Notes: generated by a model from the sequence alone, not told the origin. Counted from the first letter of the stretch, positions 1 through 6,832 are shown. The stretch: 7,595 bases of DNA from Streptosporangiaceae bacterium (GCA_030039095.1 JASHQP010000240.1:1-7595), one strand, 5' to 3'. Numbers and translations: made by a program.

Positions 1-215
1 GCCGGCTCCATCACCTGCAGAAGCCTGTGCGGCTATCTCGGTTGATCTCGTTGCTGAGACATGACGAGCGTAGGCGGCCACGGTGAGGCGTGTCCAGGCA
101 GTGCGCCCGGCCAGGTGGCGGCTGCCGTGCTAGCGGCTCGCGAGGGCCGCGGTCAGGATCGGCGCCAGGGCCAGAAGAAACGCCACCGACCCTCGCATGC
201 GGCGGATCCGGGCGG
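1..215. other. Intergenic region, no supported gene
   Basis: This stretch lies beyond the operon's last gene and its hairpin. Positions 1-60 are about 60% GC, clearly lower than the neighbouring genes. They contain an imperfect tandem repeat, atctcggttg (35-44) followed by atctcgttg (45-53). Open frames exist on both strands, but they are short, rich in Arg, Pro and Ser or in codons ending in A or T, and lack a convincing ribosome binding site. One minus-strand frame (198-130) encodes a 22-residue hydrophobic peptide and is discussed in the findings. No tRNA, promoter or operator could be recognised. A further minus-strand gene may begin near or beyond position 1, but nothing here proves it. 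Confidence 0.5.
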
Positions 216-267
216 CGAAACGTGGTCACGAGCGGCTGTGCCAGCAGCCGCTACTGACCACTTTTCG
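216..267 (-). terminator. Long imperfect hairpin, probable bidirectional terminator
   Basis: Read on the minus strand, the hairpin has an outer stem CGAAA/TTTCG, one mismatch, a 7-bp stem GTGGTCA/TGACCAC, a 2x2 mismatch, an 8-bp stem AGCGGCTG/CAGCCGCT and a 6-nt loop (CTGGCA). That is 20 paired positions in 52 nt. The outer A- and T-tracts give a short U run on either strand (TTT on minus, TTTT on plus), as in a bidirectional intrinsic terminator. It begins 6 bp after the last gene's TAG, which is where an operon terminator belongs. The U tract is short, so Rho-assisted termination or a role in protecting the mRNA 3' end is also possible. The structure is read directly from the sequence; the function is inferred. 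Confidence 0.7.
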
Positions 268-273
268 GGCGGC

Positions 274-1281
274 CTAGTTGGCCAGGCCGAGGAAGCGGGC
301 GAAGTTGTCGCCGAGCAGGCCGTCGAGCTTGTGCTGGGGGAGCGGGTCGAGGCCGAGCGGCCCGGCCTCCTCGTTGACCGTGCGCACCTTCTCGGCCAGG
401 GCGACCGGGTCGTACAGGAAGCCTGGGTAGTCGGTGCCGAAGAACAGCTTCTCCAGCGGCACGAACATCGGCTCGCACCGGTGCAGCAGGCCGAACAGGT
501 CGCGCCGGGTGATGCTGGCCAGCAGGTACGACAGCTCGCCGTAGAAGTTCGGGTGCTTGGTCAGCAGGAACAGCGCCTCGTCGACCCACGGGTGCCCGCA
601 GTGCGCGATGATCACCCGCAGGTCGCGGAAGCACCGGCCGATGTCGTCGAGCAGCGCGGGCCTGCCGAGCTCGAGCGCCGCGTCGATCCGGGTCGAGCCC
701 GCCTGGTGGATCATCACCGGGATGCCCAGCTCGCCCGCTGCCTCGTAGATGGGGAACGCGAGGTCGCGGTCGGCGGGGGACCAGTGCTGGTACATCGGGT
801 AGAGCTTGACCCCGGACAGGCCGAGTTCGCCAACGGCCCGGCGCAGCTCCGCCACGGCCGCCCGAACGCCCCGCAGCGCCGGGTTTACCGACGCGAAGCC
901 GATGAACGTCTCCGGGGCCGCCCGGACCACGGCGGCGACGTAGTCGTTGCACCGCAGAGGGTCCGGCGGCCCGGGCACGCCGAGCGTCCCGCCGGTGTCC
1001 ACGGTGCCGATCAGCCGCCCGTCCAGGTACTGCGGCGACACCGCGAGCACCACAACCTTGTCGAACCCGGGGTGGTCGCGCAGCGACTCGGTCGGCCCGA
1101 TCATCGGCCAGCCGCGGCCGGAATACCCGCTGGCCTCCCACTCCTCGCCGGTCGGCATCCGGTGCGAGGGCAGCACGCCCATGCTGCGGAAGATGCACAG
1201 CGAGCCCTCGCGGCCGTAGGCGGCGGTGAACTCCGGGTCCGCCGCCAGGCTCAGGATGTGGCTGTGCGCGTCAATCAGCAC
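274..1281 (-). CDS. Amidohydrolase_2 family TIM-barrel metal enzyme
   Basis: This is a 335-residue protein of the Amidohydrolase_2 (ACMSD-like) branch of the amidohydrolase superfamily, a cytoplasmic (beta/alpha)8 metal enzyme. Family members decarboxylate aromatic or heterocyclic acids or hydrolyse lactones and related rings. Visible landmarks are D-A-H-S-H at residues 4-8 (metal ligands H6 and H8), GVKLYP near 157-162 (K159), MIHQAG with H192, IIAHCGHPWVDEA with H227, and FGTDYPG with D284, the last in the expected beta-8 position. All metal-site residues are present and the length is normal. I chose GTG at 1281 because it places the HxH motif directly at the N-terminus, as the family usually has. 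The upstream GTG at 1353 would add 24 Gly/Asp/Arg-rich residues encoded by a repeat. The start overlaps the previous gene's stop by 11 bp, and only a weak G-run lies upstream, so translation is probably coupled. The substrate is unknown; decarboxylase or hydrolase are both possible. Confidence 0.88.
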   Translation of the reverse strand: MLIDAHSHILSLAADPEFTAAYGREGSLCIFRSMGVLPSHRMPTGEEWEASGYSGRGWPMIGPTESLRDHPGFDKVVVLAVSPQYLDGRLIGTVDTGGTLGVPGPPDPLRCNDYVAAVVRAAPETFIGFASVNPALRGVRAAVAELRRAVGELGLSGVKLYPMYQHWSPADRDLAFPIYEAAGELGIPVMIHQAGSTRIDAALELGRPALLDDIGRCFRDLRVIIAHCGHPWVDEALFLLTKHPNFYGELSYLLASITRRDLFGLLHRCEPMFVPLEKLFFGTDYPGFLYDPVALAEKVRTVNEEAGPLGLDPLPQHKLDGLLGDNFARFLGLAN

Positions 1282-2911
1282 CGGGCACCCCCCGCCCGCC
1301 GCGTCCCCGTCCCCGTCCCCGCCCGCCCCCGCCCGCCGCGTCCCCGCCCTCACGCGCCACCGCCCCGTCCACCCGCCGGGCGTTGTATACGTGCGCAGGC
1401 TCGGCCGGCGCGTCGTACCAGGGCTGGTACAGCGGCGGCAGGTACGGCTCGACCAGCGTGCCGAGCTCGGCCCAGCGCCGCACCTCGGCCGGCGGCTGGT
1501 AGACCCGGTCCCGCACCGCCGCCGCGAACCGGTCGCGCACCAGGTCCTCGTCCACGATCGTGACCCGGCCCCCTTCCATCAGCACCCGGCCATGCCCCAT
1601 GACCGTGTCGAGGTCGGTCGCATCCGCCCGGTCGACGACGACGTCCAGGAACGGCTCGCCGTCGTAGCGGCCCGGCGGGAACAGGATCCGGTCCTTGCGC
1701 ACGACGAGCAGGTCGGCAAACTTGCCCGGCTCGAGGCTGCCCAGCCGGGACTCGGCGCCGATCGCGCGGGCGCCGTTGCCGGCCGCGGCCCGCAGCAGCG
1801 CCTCGCTGTCCAGCCGCCCCTCGCCGAACACCCGCGGCAGCCGCTGCAGGTAGCTGGCCAGCCGGAGTTCCGCGAAGAAATCTTCTCTGTCGGACAGCGA
1901 GATCCCGTCGGTGCCGAAGCCGACCCGCCCGCCCGCGGCCATGATGTCGCGGACCCGGCAGATCCCGGACGCCAGCCGCAGGTTGGACCCGGGGTCGCAG
2001 GACGCCACCGCGCCGCTGTCGGCGAACACGCCCAGCTCGTCGTCGGTGACCCAGACGAAGTGCTCGAGCACCGTCCGCGGCCCGAGCACGCCCAGGTCGG
2101 CGAGGCGCCGCACGGCCGGCTTGCCGTAGCGCTGCAGGCTGAACATCATCTCCGAGCGGGTCTCCAGCGCGTGCGTGATCAGCGACGTCCCGTGGTCGTC
2201 GGCGGCCCGCTGGCAGCGCTGGTACAGCTCGTCGGAGCAGGCGGGCGTCCAGTCCGGCGCGGTGACGATCCGGATCCGGTCGTCCCGGCCGTGCCAGCCG
2301 GCGGACAGGGCCTCGAACGTCGCCATCACGTCGTCGACCGGCCAGGCGTAGCCCATCGGGGACGCGGCGACCTCGGCCGCGAGGTCCGGCGGGAGCAGGG
2401 CGAGGAAGTCGTCGTCCGCCATGTGCGCGTAGACGTTCTGATCCCTGCTGACCAGCCCGAACGCGGTCCGCATCCCGGAGTCGGCATACGCCTGCAGCGC
2501 GGGAACGCAGCCGAAGTGCTCCATCCCGGTGCGGCCGTAGTACATGTCCACGGTCCCGGTCTGGCCGCCCTTGATCGCGGTGATCAGACCCCACAGGATG
2601 CCGTAGTACAGGTCCTCCTCGCCGATCGGCCCGACCGCGCCCTGGATGTAGACGTTCGCCTTCTCGAAGATGTGCTGGTAGAGCCCGGGCCCGATCGCGA
2701 GCTCGGAGTGATAGTGGCAGTTCACGAAGCCGGGCATCACGAAGTGGCCCGCCGACCCGAGCACCCGGTCGAACGGGCCCCGGGCCGCGAGCACCTCACG
2801 CGGCCCCACGTCGGTGATCTGCGCGCCCTCGACGATCAGCGCCCCGTCCGGGATCAGAGTCGCCGGCCCGAGCGCAATCAGCGGATCACCTTGAACGAGA
2901 TAGCGTGCCAC
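1271..2911 (-). CDS. Deaminase-type amidohydrolase (TrzA/AtzA/MTA-SAH deaminase-like) with extended C-terminus
   Basis: This is a 546-residue member of the Amidohydro_1 family, the cytosine deaminase/atrazine chlorohydrolase/MTA-SAH deaminase group. These are cytoplasmic metal enzymes that hydrolytically remove amino or other groups from heterocycles. Metal-site motifs are intact: N-C-H-Y-H (H66, H68), THALE (H247, with catalytic-type E250), LEHFVWV (H284) and GFGTDG (D335). The flanking beta-sandwich is built from the N-terminal 55 residues and the strand after GSLEPGKFADLLVV (about 391-404). In the stretch where the paralogue encoded just upstream (4265-2934) reads SHNPSSN, this protein reads SCDPGSN, so His is replaced by Cys305. 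The protein is about 100 residues longer than that paralogue. Part of the excess is a plausible extension (about 470-515) and part is a Gly/Arg-rich tail (about 519-546) translated from a GC repeat. GTG at 2911 is the start, 22 bp after the preceding stop, with only a weak GGGG upstream. The substrate cannot be named. Confidence 0.87.
   Translation of the reverse strand: MARYLVQGDPLIALGPATLIPDGALIVEGAQITDVGPREVLAARGPFDRVLGSAGHFVMPGFVNCHYHSELAIGPGLYQHIFEKANVYIQGAVGPIGEEDLYYGILWGLITAIKGGQTGTVDMYYGRTGMEHFGCVPALQAYADSGMRTAFGLVSRDQNVYAHMADDDFLALLPPDLAAEVAASPMGYAWPVDDVMATFEALSAGWHGRDDRIRIVTAPDWTPACSDELYQRCQRAADDHGTSLITHALETRSEMMFSLQRYGKPAVRRLADLGVLGPRTVLEHFVWVTDDELGVFADSGAVASCDPGSNLRLASGICRVRDIMAAGGRVGFGTDGISLSDREDFFAELRLASYLQRLPRVFGEGRLDSEALLRAAAGNGARAIGAESRLGSLEPGKFADLLVVRKDRILFPPGRYDGEPFLDVVVDRADATDLDTVMGHGRVLMEGGRVTIVDEDLVRDRFAAAVRDRVYQPPAEVRRWAELGTLVEPYLPPLYQPWYDAPAEPAHVYNARRVDGAVAREGGDAAGGGGRGRGRGRGGRGVPGAD
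1288..1350. repeat. GC-rich short tandem and direct repeats at a gene junction
   Basis: On the plus strand the hexamer tccccg occurs three times in a row (1304-1321). The 19-mer cccgcccgccgcgtccccg occurs twice, at 1291-1309 and 1328-1346. The block encodes the Gly/Arg-rich tail of the amidohydrolase at 2911-1271. In another frame it would encode the Gly/Asp-rich leader that I reject for the downstream gene. It also covers the ribosome-binding region of that downstream gene (start 1281). Changes in repeat number could alter the tail or move the stop codon. Confidence 0.8.
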
Positions 2912-2933
2912 CCGATGCCCCGATCCAGCCGGT

Positions 2934-4265
2934 CTAGCGCCCGGGCACGACCATCTTGTCGAGCACCCGGCGGAAGGCCTCGTTCGCGTTGCGCAGCACC
3001 GTGGGCTCGTCGACCGTGGTCAGCCTGCGGCCCTCCATGACCACCTTGCCGTCGATGATCGTCGTGTCCACACAGCTCCCGTTGGCCGCGAACACCAGGT
3101 GCGAGAACAGGTGATCGGCGTTGTCCGGCATCAGCGGGGTGAACATCTGGCTCTGCAGGTCGACCAGGATCACGTCGGCCTTGTGCCCCGGGGTGAGCTG
3201 GCCGGTCTCGTGGCCGAGCGCGGCCGAGCCGTTCCGGGTGGCCATCCGTACCACGTCGGGGGCCTGCTGCAGGCTGGCGTCGACGCGGGTGGCCCGGTGT
3301 ATCAGCGAGGCGAACTTCATCACCTCGAACAGGTCGCGGCTGTTGTTGCACTCGGCCGCGTCGTGGCCGAGTCCCACGTTCAGGCCGGCGCTGCGCATCT
3401 CCGGCACCCGGGCCACGCCGTTGCCCAGCTTGGCGTTGGACGAGGGGTTGTGCGAGATCTGGGTGCCGGTCTCCCGCATCAGCGCGATCTCGGTGTCGGA
3501 CAGCCAGACGCAGTGCGCGGCGATCGTGTTGCGGCCGAGGATGCCGCAGTCGTACGCGACCTCGGTGGGCCGCCGGCCGAACCGCTCCTTGGAGTTCTCC
3601 ACCTCGGTCAGCGACTCGTTCAGGTGGATGTGGATCCCGGTGCCCAGGTCGTCGGCCATGGCCCGGGAGTCTCGCAGCAGCCCCTCCGACGCCAGCGGCA
3701 GCCACTCGATGCCGATGTAGACCTCGATCCGGCCGTTGGCCTTGCCGTGGTTGTTCCGGTAGGCGCGCTCGTTGTCCGCCAGGGTGTCCAGGTTGTGCTC
3801 GTCGTCGGCGATGTCGTTGGACAGCACCGCGCGGATCCCGACCTCCTCGGCCGCGGCGGCCAGCGCGTCCAGGCGGCGGTACATGTCGTTGACGGTGGTG
3901 ACGCCGCACCGGATCGACTCGGTGTAGCTGGCCAGCGCGGCCCAGTAGGCGGCGTCGTCATCCAGCGCCCTGATGATCGGGTACCAGCAGGTGTCCAGGT
4001 ACTCCCACAGCGGCAGGTGATCGCTCCAGCCCTTGCCGAGCGCGGTGTGGTAGTGCAGGTCGACCAGGCCGGGCAGCACCGCCTTGTTCGCCGCGTCGAT
4101 GACGGTGACCTGCCCGTCGCCGGCCTGCCGCGCGGTTACCTCGCCGGCCGGGCCGACGTCGGCGATCCGGTCGCCGTCCAGCAGCACCGAGCCGCCGAAG
4201 TGCACGTCGCCCGCGTCGTTCATGGTGACGACGGTGCCGTTCTTGATCAGGGTCTTGCCCGCCAT
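2934..4265 (-). CDS. Deaminase-type amidohydrolase (TrzA/AtzA/MTA-SAH deaminase-like)
   Basis: This is a 443-residue Amidohydro_1 enzyme, the usual length for the cytosine deaminase/TrzA/MTA-SAH deaminase group. It is expected to hydrolyse an amino or similar substituent from a heterocycle in the cytoplasm. The N-terminal strands (LIKNGTVVTMND) and the late GQLTPGHKADVILVD segment (about 355-369) form the typical beta-sandwich. Barrel motifs are DLHYH (H71, H73), IHIHLNE (H214, E217), AAHCVWL (H251), SHNPSSNAKL (271-280) and GLGHDAAECNN (D302). The metal-ligand Asp is kept, but the residue before it is His301 rather than the common Thr of GTD. The ATG start at 4265 follows a good AGGAG, 11 bp after the aldehyde dehydrogenase stop. 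The downstream paralogue (2911-1271) shares the fold and motif order but is clearly divergent, so the two may act on different substrates or at successive steps. Exact substrate unknown. Confidence 0.9.
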   Translation of the reverse strand: MAGKTLIKNGTVVTMNDAGDVHFGGSVLLDGDRIADVGPAGEVTARQAGDGQVTVIDAANKAVLPGLVDLHYHTALGKGWSDHLPLWEYLDTCWYPIIRALDDDAAYWAALASYTESIRCGVTTVNDMYRRLDALAAAAEEVGIRAVLSNDIADDEHNLDTLADNERAYRNNHGKANGRIEVYIGIEWLPLASEGLLRDSRAMADDLGTGIHIHLNESLTEVENSKERFGRRPTEVAYDCGILGRNTIAAHCVWLSDTEIALMRETGTQISHNPSSNAKLGNGVARVPEMRSAGLNVGLGHDAAECNNSRDLFEVMKFASLIHRATRVDASLQQAPDVVRMATRNGSAALGHETGQLTPGHKADVILVDLQSQMFTPLMPDNADHLFSHLVFAANGSCVDTTIIDGKVVMEGRRLTTVDEPTVLRNANEAFRRVLDKMVVPGR

Positions 4266-4273
4266 TTTGGGTG

Positions 4274-4278
4274 CTCCT
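4274..4278 (-). promoter_or_regulatory. Ribosome binding site overlapping the upstream stop
   Basis: AGGAG on the minus strand lies 8 nt before the ATG at 4265. Its first two bases are the last two of the TAG stop (4279-4277) of the aldehyde dehydrogenase gene. Terminating ribosomes would therefore cover the site, which suggests coupled translation of the two genes. It supports the ATG chosen for the amidohydrolase. Confidence 0.8.
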
Positions 4279-5788
4279 ACCGGGAGATCGCCTGGCCGGC
4301 CTGCGCCGAAGCGGACTGCAGGTCGACCCAGACCGACTTGGATGTCAGGTACGGTTCCAGCGCTTCTTCGCCCAGCTCGCGCCCGAAGCCGGAGTGCTTG
4401 CGGCCGCCGAACGGGACCGCCACGTCGAACATGCCGTAGGTGTTGATCCAGACCGTGCCGGCCTCGAGCTCGTCGGCCAGCCGCAGCGCCCGGCGGGTGT
4501 CGGAGGTCCAGATCCCGGCGGCCAGCCCGTACGGGACGGCGTTGGCCATCGCCGCGAGCTCGGTTTCCGTGCGCCAGCTGATCACCGACAGCACCGGCCC
4601 GAAGATCTCCTCCTGCGCGATCCGCATCGCGTTGCTCACCCCGCGCACCACGGTTGGCTGGACGAAGAACCCCTGCTCCAGGCCGTCCGGGCTAGCTTCC
4701 CCGCCGCCGACGGCGATCTGCGCCCCGGCGTCGCGGGCCGCGGCCACGTGGCCGAGCACACGGCGCCGGTGGTTCGCGGAGATCAGCGGGCCCATCTCGG
4801 TGGCCGGGTCGAGCCCGTGCCCGAGCCTGACCTCGGCCGCCTTGGCCACCAGCCGCTCGGTGACCTCCTGCTCGGCGGCCTCCTCGACGAACAGCCGGGA
4901 CCCGGCGACGCACGCCTCGCCCTGGTTGAAGAAGATGCCGCCGAACGCCCCGGCGACCGCGGCGTCCAGGTCGGCGTCCGCGAAGATGATGTTCGGGCTC
5001 TTGCCGCCGAGTTCCAGGGTGACCCGCTTGAGGTCCAGCGCGGCCTGCCGGGCGATCTCGATCCCGGTCGCGGTCTGGCCGGTGAACGCGACCTTCTGCA
5101 CACCGGGGTGCGCCACCAGCGCGGCGCCGGCGTCGGGGCCGCCGATGATCGCGTTGACGACCCCCGGCGGCAGCCCGGCCTCCTCGGCCAGATCCATCAG
5201 CCGGAGCGTGGACAGCGGGGCCAGCTCGGACGGCTTGACGATCACGGTGCACCCGGCGGCCAGGGCGGGGCCGAGCTTGTACGCCACCTCGAGCAGCGGG
5301 AAGTTCCACGGGGTGATCGCCGCGACCACCCCGGCCGGCTCGCGCCGGATCATCGACAGCATGCCGGGGATCGAGTTCGGCGGCACCGAGCCAGCGATCT
5401 TGGTGGTCCACCCGGCGTAGTAGCGGAAGATCTCGATGGTCAGCGCGATGTCGACGGCGCGGGCCTCGCCGATCGGCTTGCCGTTGTCCAGCACCTCGAT
5501 CGCGGCGAGCTCTTCGCTGTGCTCCTCGATCAGGTCGGCAAGCGCCCAGAGCAGCCGGGCCCGGTGGGTCGGCGGGGTGGCGCGCCAGCCGCGGAACGCG
5601 TCCGCCGCGGCCCGGACCGCGAGGTCCACCTCGGCGGGCGTGGCGACCGGCACCTCGGCGAGGGTTTCGCCGGTCGCCGGGTCGACGGTGGCCAGCCTGC
5701 CGTCGGTGCTGACGCGCCGGCCGCCGATGTACAGCTGCAGCGGGCCGTCGAGGAATGCGGGTCGCTGGGGGACGACGCTGGTGGACAA
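4277..5788 (-). CDS. Aldehyde dehydrogenase (ALDH superfamily)
   Basis: This is a 503-residue full-length NAD(P)-dependent aldehyde dehydrogenase, expected to oxidise an aldehyde to its carboxylate in the cytoplasm. Landmarks in order are ITPWNFPL with the oxyanion-hole N162, VIVKPSE with cofactor-contact K185, FTGQTATG (235-242) at the nucleotide-binding turn, LELGGKSPN with general base E259, NQGEACVAGSR with nucleophile C293, and EEIFGPV with E394. All catalytic residues are present. The start is TTG at 5788, preceded by GGAG with a 5-nt spacer in the 11-bp gap after the alcohol dehydrogenase stop. A longer protein would run into that neighbour. Its place directly after an alcohol dehydrogenase suggests the two work in sequence on one compound. 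Family assignment is certain. The substrate is not, since betaine-aldehyde-type, aromatic and aliphatic aldehyde dehydrogenases share these motifs. Confidence 0.95.
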   Translation of the reverse strand: MSTSVVPQRPAFLDGPLQLYIGGRRVSTDGRLATVDPATGETLAEVPVATPAEVDLAVRAAADAFRGWRATPPTHRARLLWALADLIEEHSEELAAIEVLDNGKPIGEARAVDIALTIEIFRYYAGWTTKIAGSVPPNSIPGMLSMIRREPAGVVAAITPWNFPLLEVAYKLGPALAAGCTVIVKPSELAPLSTLRLMDLAEEAGLPPGVVNAIIGGPDAGAALVAHPGVQKVAFTGQTATGIEIARQAALDLKRVTLELGGKSPNIIFADADLDAAVAGAFGGIFFNQGEACVAGSRLFVEEAAEQEVTERLVAKAAEVRLGHGLDPATEMGPLISANHRRRVLGHVAAARDAGAQIAVGGGEASPDGLEQGFFVQPTVVRGVSNAMRIAQEEIFGPVLSVISWRTETELAAMANAVPYGLAAGIWTSDTRRALRLADELEAGTVWINTYGMFDVAVPFGGRKHSGFGRELGEEALEPYLTSKSVWVDLQSASAQAGQAISR

Positions 5789-5793
5789 GGCGG

Positions 5794-5797
5794 CTCC
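5794..5797 (-). promoter_or_regulatory. Ribosome binding site fixing a TTG start
   Basis: GGAG (within ACGGAG on the minus strand) lies 5 nt before TTG at 5788, inside the 11-bp gap between the alcohol and aldehyde dehydrogenase genes. No ATG or GTG is equally well placed near this N-terminus, so the site supports TTG as the real start. Confidence 0.65.
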
Positions 5798-5799
5798 GT

Positions 5800-6825
5800 T
5801 CAGTTCGGGAGGAGGACCTGGCGGCCGAGCACGCTGCGGCTGCGCAGGGCGGACAGGGCGTCGTCGATGCCGTCGAGCGGGTAGCTGCCGGCCAGCGGGA
5901 CGACCAGGTCGCCCCTGGCCGCCATCGCGATCGCGTCGTTGAGGTCGGTCCTGGTCGCGGCCACCGTGGACACCAGGCTGGTCTCGGACAGGATGAACTC
6001 GATCGGGTGGACGGACAGCGGCTGGTCGGTGTAGCCGGTGCTCACGAACCGGCCGCGGGGAGCCAGCGAGCGGATCCCCGCGGTCATCGTGCCGGTCGTG
6101 CCGACGAGCTCGAAGAACACGTCGGCGCCCCGGGCGCCCGCCCGCGCCCGGACCGCGTCGGGCAGGGCTGCATAGTCGTCGCCGCGGCCCAGCACGATCA
6201 CGTCGTCGGCTCCGTGCTTGGTCGCGAGCTCCGCCTTGTCATCGGCGTCGGCAACCGCGATCACCGTGGCCCCGGCATTGGCGGCCGCCTGGATGACCAG
6301 GATGCCGACGCCGCCGACGCCGTTCACGACCGCGGTCTGGCCCGACCCCAGCGCCGACATCCGGGTCGCGTGCACCGCGGTCATGCCCGCGCACGTCAGC
6401 ACCGCGGCGGTGGCGAAGTCCACCGCGTCGGGCAGCGCAGCCAGGTTCCGCTCCGGCGCGAGGACGTACTCGGCGTCGCCGCCGTCGCGGTTGAAGCCGA
6501 GCTGGCCCGGCTCGACCGTGCACAGGTTCTGCCGGCCGAGCAGGCACTGCTCGCAGGCGCCGCAGAACAGCTTGTTGAAGACCGCGACCCGGGTGCCCGA
6601 AGGGAGCGCCACCCCCGGTCCCGCCTCCTCGACCACGCCGGCGGCCTCGTGGCCGAGCGTCATCGGGTAGGCGTCCGGCTTGATCATCCCGTCGATGATG
6701 TGCAGGTCGGTGCCGCAGACACCGGCCGCGTGCACCCGGACCAGGGCCTGTCCCTGGCCGGGCCGCGGCGTGTCGACGTCGCTGCCGCGTATGGTGAGGT
6801 CCTCCTGGACCTGAATCGCTCGCAT
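5800..6825 (-). CDS. Zinc-dependent alcohol dehydrogenase (MDR family)
   Basis: This is a 341-residue medium-chain dehydrogenase/reductase, expected to interconvert an alcohol and an aldehyde or ketone in the cytoplasm. The GroES-like N-terminal domain carries catalytic-zinc residues C37 (GVCGTD), H59-E60 (LGHEAAG) and C145 (VLTCAG). A structural-zinc lobe has four cysteines, C88, C91, C94 and C102 (C-x2-C-x2-C-x7-C). The Rossmann domain shows GVGGVG (169-174), and an acidic stretch VADADD (191-196) after the second strand, which favours NAD over NADP. The length is normal and no key residue is missing. ATG at 6825 is 7 bp after the TenA-like gene's stop. The purine-rich ribosome binding site lies inside that gene's last codons. 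With the aldehyde dehydrogenase immediately downstream, a two-step oxidation of an alcohol to an acid is the simplest reading. The substrate is unknown. Confidence 0.95.
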   Translation of the reverse strand: MRAIQVQEDLTIRGSDVDTPRPGQGQALVRVHAAGVCGTDLHIIDGMIKPDAYPMTLGHEAAGVVEEAGPGVALPSGTRVAVFNKLFCGACEQCLLGRQNLCTVEPGQLGFNRDGGDAEYVLAPERNLAALPDAVDFATAAVLTCAGMTAVHATRMSALGSGQTAVVNGVGGVGILVIQAAANAGATVIAVADADDKAELATKHGADDVIVLGRGDDYAALPDAVRARAGARGADVFFELVGTTGTMTAGIRSLAPRGRFVSTGYTDQPLSVHPIEFILSETSLVSTVAATRTDLNDAIAMAARGDLVVPLAGSYPLDGIDDALSALRSRSVLGRQVLLPN

Positions 6826-6832
6826 CGCTGGC

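Noticed and set aside
1..80. Possible tRNA or promoter in the lower-GC left end
   Set aside because: No cloverleaf or T-loop sequence can be drawn, and no -35/-10 pair with acceptable spacing is visible on either strand.
11..229. 72-residue minus-strand open frame beyond the last gene
   Set aside because: Its composition is Arg/Pro/Gly-rich in the first part and switches to codons ending in A or T near the left edge. There is no ribosome binding site, and it begins inside the terminator hairpin arm.
1282..1353. Longer start (GTG at 1353) for the Amidohydrolase_2 gene
   Set aside because: The 24 added residues are Gly/Asp/Arg repeats encoded by the GC repeat block. GTG at 1281 places the metal-binding HxH motif at the N-terminus as the family expects.
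61..1563. 500-residue plus-strand open frame
   Set aside because: It is antisense to the Amidohydrolase_2 gene and the end of its neighbour. It is rich in Arg, Pro, Gly and Ala with no recognisable motif, while the minus strand has intact catalytic motifs.
1226..3040. 604-residue plus-strand open frame
   Set aside because: It is a mirror frame of a high-GC gene on the minus strand, with Val/Arg/Pro/His-rich composition and no domain features.
2878..3909. 343-residue minus-strand frame inside the 443-residue amidohydrolase gene
   Set aside because: It is an alternative frame of the real gene, very Arg/Gly/Pro-rich and without amidohydrolase motifs.
3099..4439. 446-residue plus-strand open frame
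   Set aside because: It is the antisense shadow of the 443-residue amidohydrolase and contains no protein-family motif.
4271..5884. 537-residue plus-strand open frame
   Set aside because: It lies opposite the clearly functional aldehyde dehydrogenase; its composition is typical of GC-rich antisense frames.
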